Below the pieces are notes generated by a model, which had not been told where the DNA came from, ran no database searches, and saw nothing but the letters and a program-made list of their open reading frames with translations. A program made the translations under genes and the position numbers. Source: Methanofollis aquaemaris (GTDB lineage: Archaea > Halobacteriota > Methanomicrobia > Methanomicrobiales > Methanofollaceae). Taken from it: a DNA stretch of 64,000 nt. This document shows positions 60,718 through 64,000 of the stretch, piece by piece; position 1 is the first letter of the stretch, and every line of letters begins with the position of its first letter. The stretch covers positions 1,152,561 to 1,216,560 of the forward strand of contig NZ_CP036172.1 in the NCBI RefSeq assembly GCF_017357525.1, written 5' to 3'.

Positions 60718-62145
60718 TCACCCGCGCCGGTGCAGGACCATCAGCCGCGGTTCGGTCATCTCCTCGATCGCATACCGCGGGCCTTCCCGCCCGAGGCCCG
60801 AGGCCTTCACCCCGCCGTAGGGCATGGCGTCGGCCCTGAAGGTCGGGATGTCGTTGACGATCAGGGCGCCGACCTCGCACTCGTCGAAAGCGTGAAAGGT
60901 GCAGTCGAGGCGGTTGGTGAAGACGCCGGTCTGGAGACCGAAGGGGGAGTCGTTCACCATCGCAAGCACGGCCTCGAAGTCGTCGAAGGGGGTGACGGTG
61001 ATCACCGGCGCAAACATCTCGGTGGCGTTCACCCGCATCGTCGGGAGGGTGTCGGTGAGGACGGTGGGCGCAAAGAGGGTGCCGGCCCGCGTCCCGCCGG
61101 CGAGGAGGGTCGCACCGTCAGAGACGGCCTCCAGGATCTTTTCTTCGGCCGCCGCCGCAGCCTGCTCCGAGATCATCGGGCCCACGTCGACCGCCGGATC
61201 TTTCGGGTCGCCGGCCCTGAGCGCACCGGTCCGTTCCAGGACCATCTCCAGGCACGCCCGAAAGACCGAGCGGTGAAGGAAGACCCGCTGGACCGAGATG
61301 CAGACCTGGCCGGCGCCGGAAAAACCGCCCTGCACGATCCGCTCGGCGGCATACGTGAGGTCGGCGTCCTCGTCCACGACCACCGCGGCGTTCCCGCCGA
61401 GTTCGAGGCCGACCCGTTTTCTCCCGGCGATCTCGCGGAGGTGCCAGCCGACGGCCGGGCTGCCGGTGAAGGAGAGGTACGCGATCCGGCCATCCCGCAC
61501 CATCCACTCGGCGAGGCCGGTGGTGCACGGGACGACCGAGACGGCCTCTTCGGGGTACCCAGCCTCGATGAGGAGTTCGCCCAGGACCAGGCCGGAGAGC
61601 GGGGTCTTCGAAGATGGCTTGAGGATCACGGCGTTGCCGGCGGCCACCGCCGGGCCGATCTTATGGCAGGCGAGATTGAAGGGGAAGTTGAAGGGCGTGA
61701 TCGCGAGCACCGTGCCCAGCGGGACGCGGCGGAGATATCCGGTCCTGCCCGCCGTCGCCGGGGTGAGGTCGAGGGGGATCACCTCGCCGCAGATCCGCCC
61801 GGCCTCCTCGGCAGAGAGGAGGAGGGTCTCGACGGCGCGTTCCACCTCGGCCCTCGCAAGGACAGCCGTCTTCCCGCTCTCCAGGACGATCGTCTCCGCG
61901 ATCTCGTCTTTTCGGCCTTCGATGAGCGCGGCAAGCCGTTTGAGCACGCGGATCCGTTCATGCGTCGGGAGTTTGCGGGTGCGGCCGAAGCCGTGCTGCG
62001 CCGCACGGACGGCGTCCTCTAGGTCGGTCGGGCCGGCAAGGCAGACGGCGCCGACGAGAGAGTTGTCGTAGGGAAAACGGACGTCAAGGATCTTCTCGCT
62101 CGTGCGCCACTCCCCGCCGACAAGGAAAGGTCGAGGGTCTGTCAT
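60718..62145 (-). CDS. NAD(P)-dependent aldehyde dehydrogenase
   Basis: 475 residues, full-length ALDH. Cofactor region: VLAITPFNFPFNLACHKIGPAVAAGNAVILKPS (in parts) and FTGSPAVGWHL; catalytic Glu in LELGGNAAVVV; catalytic Cys C282 in GAGQVCISVQR; C-terminal FAPVITV and GLGREGPRYAIEEMTE. It resembles the archaeal group containing lactaldehyde dehydrogenase CofA (coenzyme F420 pathway) and non-phosphorylating glyceraldehyde-3-phosphate dehydrogenases; sequence alone does not choose between them. Single-gene unit, convergent with the kinase. Confidence 0.93.
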   Translation of the reverse strand: MTDPRPFLVGGEWRTSEKILDVRFPYDNSLVGAVCLAGPTDLEDAVRAAQHGFGRTRKLPTHERIRVLKRLAALIEGRKDEIAETIVLESGKTAVLARAEVERAVETLLLSAEEAGRICGEVIPLDLTPATAGRTGYLRRVPLGTVLAITPFNFPFNLACHKIGPAVAAGNAVILKPSSKTPLSGLVLGELLIEAGYPEEAVSVVPCTTGLAEWMVRDGRIAYLSFTGSPAVGWHLREIAGRKRVGLELGGNAAVVVDEDADLTYAAERIVQGGFSGAGQVCISVQRVFLHRSVFRACLEMVLERTGALRAGDPKDPAVDVGPMISEQAAAAAEEKILEAVSDGATLLAGGTRAGTLFAPTVLTDTLPTMRVNATEMFAPVITVTPFDDFEAVLAMVNDSPFGLQTGVFTNRLDCTFHAFDECEVGALIVNDIPTFRADAMPYGGVKASGLGREGPRYAIEEMTEPRLMVLHRRG

Positions 62146-62317
62146 AAGAGGGAATACGTGCGGGCCTGGATATGGACGTTTCGGCGGGGGGAGTGATCAA
62201 AACGAAGAGAGCGATGCCCTGACGGCCGAACGAAACGCCGCTCACGTGCGTCCGTCGACAGAATTCTTATAAGATGAAGTCCCCTGTCTGCGCGACTGCA
62301 CGGGGGTTCGGGGCCGG
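62146..62317. promoter_or_regulatory. Divergent promoter region of ALDH and TPR genes
   Basis: GC-rich spacer without a gene. TTCTTATAAG at about 62261-62272 is the TATA candidate for the TPR gene; no obvious box was found for the dehydrogenase. Confidence 0.4.
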
Positions 62318-64000
62318 ATGCAAAATCACGAGGACGGAATAGATTTCCCGAAATGTCTGTACATTTTCCTGCGGCAACTGTTCGTCATAGGGATGCATAC
62401 GGCGGTCCTGGTCCTTATCATCGGATTGATCCTGTTGGCGATCTATTCTATCGTGCAATGGTCCGGGATTTCTGAGACTTCCTTTACAATAATAATGGTC
62501 CTCTCTGTACCGGTTATCACGGGGGGATGTCTCTGGCTGATCTCGCTTGACCGCACGTACGCCAGGAAATGTCGATCTGATCTCAAACAGGCCCGAATAC
62601 TCCTGCTCCCCCATGAGATCGAGATCAAAAAGGCCTCTTATAGATTCTACAAATGGATCGACAGGCCAATATTTATTTTCGTTAAATCTCTCTTGCTCAG
62701 CACCTTTATCGTATGGATCTTCACCCTCCTCGACCTGGTGATCTTCGATCTCTCGCGGGAAAAACTAAATAATTCAACTTATTATCTCGTTCAAAGCCTC
62801 AACGCACTCTTTAATCGTGATCTCATCGCCCCGATCCTGATCCTCGCCGCCGTTTACTTAACCTTCAAACTGCTCAACCGGGCACGGAACACCCTGATCA
62901 TCGAGGATGTGCAGGGGGCGGAGAAAAAGAACGAGAAAAAAGAGAAGAATAGCGAGAAAAAAGAATCGCCGAACTATCACCTGATGCTCATCGAGGAACT
63001 CAACAAAATTTATCAGATTTACAGCGATGTCGATAAACAGCGCCCCATCAAGACCTCGATGGCAGAGAAATGCGACATCACCTCGGCATCCCTGAGGTCA
63101 GGAAGTCTGGACAACCTTCTCAACAGCGCGACTCTCTCAGATCTCAAAGTCAGTTTCGGCTCGATATCCATCCCGTTGGGACTGATATTGTCCCTGGCAA
63201 ACAGGTTGCTGAAGGGCCCCCGCCTCCTCCTCTCGGTCGACCAGGAAGACGAGACGGTCAGACTCAGTGCGGTGCTGGTATCTCCCAGAAACCTCAGCTG
63301 GCAGGTCGCACGTCAGATCCCGCGAGCGCAGAGCGACGACGCAAGCACAGTGCGCCCGACAAAAAAACAACCAGACAGAGAGATCCTCTGCACCGAGATG
63401 GTCAGAGAACTTGCCCACCGGATCTTCACCGGCATGACCCACGGGAAGACCCAGCGCTGGGAATCGACACGGGCGTTCCTCGACGGCCTTTATTATTATC
63501 GCAAGGGCCTCAGGGCGCCGAAAGACCAGATATTCTATCTCAAAGAGGCAGAAGACAAATTTGTCGAGGCACTCGGATATGATGAAGGCTACAAATTTGC
63601 CTGGTACAACCTCGGCGTCGTCTATTCCGAGATGAAGCGATACAATGCAGCAGAGGAGGCATTTTCCCGGGCGACCGAGATCGACCAGACCCGGTGGGAA
63701 CCCTACTACGCGAAGGCGGTAACCATCTGGCACCGGATGATTACAGAGGGGGAAAAGGTGTTCTGCGAAAAAAGCACCCCAGAAAGTCCGCCTTGCTGCA
63801 ATAAGGGACTGCTTTCCATTCTTCGGTTTATCATCCTGAGTTTTACCCAATTTCTCAAATCTTTTTTCAACAGCGCTCGATGGAGGGATCAAAACAAGAA
63901 TAAAAAATCATGCCCCTCCCCATCTCATCAGGACGAGGTCCGGGATCCCACGGCAAAATACCGGGAAATCATCGCAAACCTCGATCAGGCAGAGAGGATC
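62318..64000 (+). CDS. Partial membrane-anchored TPR protein
   Basis: 561 codons are visible and the frame stays open to the window edge. Four membrane helices lie in the first 200 residues (FVIGMHTAVLVLIIGLILLAIYSIV, TIIMVLSVPVITGGCLWLI, FVKSLLLSTFIVWIFTLLDLV and LIAPILILAAVYLTFKLL, each in parts), followed by a Lys/Glu-rich charged stretch near 208-225 and a soluble region. A TPR unit, WYNLGVVYSEMKRYNAAEEAF, lies near residue 430, with a related DGLYYYRKGL...LKEAEDKFVEAL unit before it. Likely a membrane scaffold for protein contacts. TTATAA near 62265 is the probable TATA box, giving a leader of about 25 nt. Confidence 0.75.
   Translation, partial: MQNHEDGIDFPKCLYIFLRQLFVIGMHTAVLVLIIGLILLAIYSIVQWSGISETSFTIIMVLSVPVITGGCLWLISLDRTYARKCRSDLKQARILLLPHEIEIKKASYRFYKWIDRPIFIFVKSLLLSTFIVWIFTLLDLVIFDLSREKLNNSTYYLVQSLNALFNRDLIAPILILAAVYLTFKLLNRARNTLIIEDVQGAEKKNEKKEKNSEKKESPNYHLMLIEELNKIYQIYSDVDKQRPIKTSMAEKCDITSASLRSGSLDNLLNSATLSDLKVSFGSISIPLGLILSLANRLLKGPRLLLSVDQEDETVRLSAVLVSPRNLSWQVARQIPRAQSDDASTVRPTKKQPDREILCTEMVRELAHRIFTGMTHGKTQRWESTRAFLDGLYYYRKGLRAPKDQIFYLKEAEDKFVEALGYDEGYKFAWYNLGVVYSEMKRYNAAEEAFSRATEIDQTRWEPYYAKAVTIWHRMITEGEKVFCEKSTPESPPCCNKGLLSILRFIILSFTQFLKSFFNSARWRDQNKNKKSCPSPSHQDEVRDPTAKYREIIANLDQAERI

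Overview
The window is GC-rich archaeal DNA, most consistent with a methanogen of the order Methanomicrobiales (a Methanofollis- or Methanoculleus-like genome; the genus is inference). Supporting signs are archaeal-type isoleucyl-tRNA synthetase, Thg1, the methanopterin enzyme MptE, an Orc1/Cdc6 initiator, B12-dependent class II ribonucleotide reductase, LarC, methanogen-type surface proteins, a PGF-CTERM tail, histidine kinases with an RHDILNQL H-box, and promoters with a TATA box 26-30 bp before leaderless start codons.

Layout. 1-1.8 kb: partial beta-helix/PKD/PEGA surface protein. 2.4-7.8 kb: ileS, thg1, a PRC-barrel protein and a site-2 protease; the last two diverge from one centrally placed TATA box. 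7.8-11.1 kb: repeat-rich DNA holding an AT-rich secreted-protein gene, a Yip1-like membrane protein and two intact MITE-like elements (about 230 bp, inverted ends, 8-bp target duplications). 11.1-23.8 kb: accessory region with small DNA-binding-type proteins, a three-gene cassette ending in a PrimPol-helicase replication protein that carries iteron-like repeats, degraded EVE and AlbA/Schlafen-type genes, a large surface-protein pair, Orc1/Cdc6, an XhlA-like coiled-coil protein and an unknown protein. This looks like remnants of an integrated plasmid or provirus.

23.8-29.6 kb: two Yip1 paralogues, then an overlapping operon of RCK-DHH phosphoesterase, mptE and an unusual radical SAM protein, followed by tRNA-Lys(CUU). 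30-38.2 kb: acyltransferase, a divergent ABC export system (ATPase; permease fused to a PrsW-like membrane protease; second permease), a PEGA-repeat protein and a Yip1-ectodomain fusion. 38.2-48 kb: B12-type radical SAM protein, an RND exporter under a TetR regulator with a clear operator, macro-domain and NYN proteins, and a secreted cluster (metzincin-like protease, PGF-CTERM protein, thioredoxin-CcdA fusion).

48.4-64 kb: nrdJ; a redox operon (ferredoxin-type aldo/keto reductase, iron-sulfur flavoprotein, NudC); an uncharacterised 617-residue protein translationally coupled to larC, which is the best candidate here for an undescribed nickel-cofactor-linked function; a lipoprotein; a HIT protein; a sensor kinase with a dead receiver domain; an aldehyde dehydrogenase; and a partial membrane TPR protein. 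GC-rich nested-hairpin repeats recur only between genes throughout.
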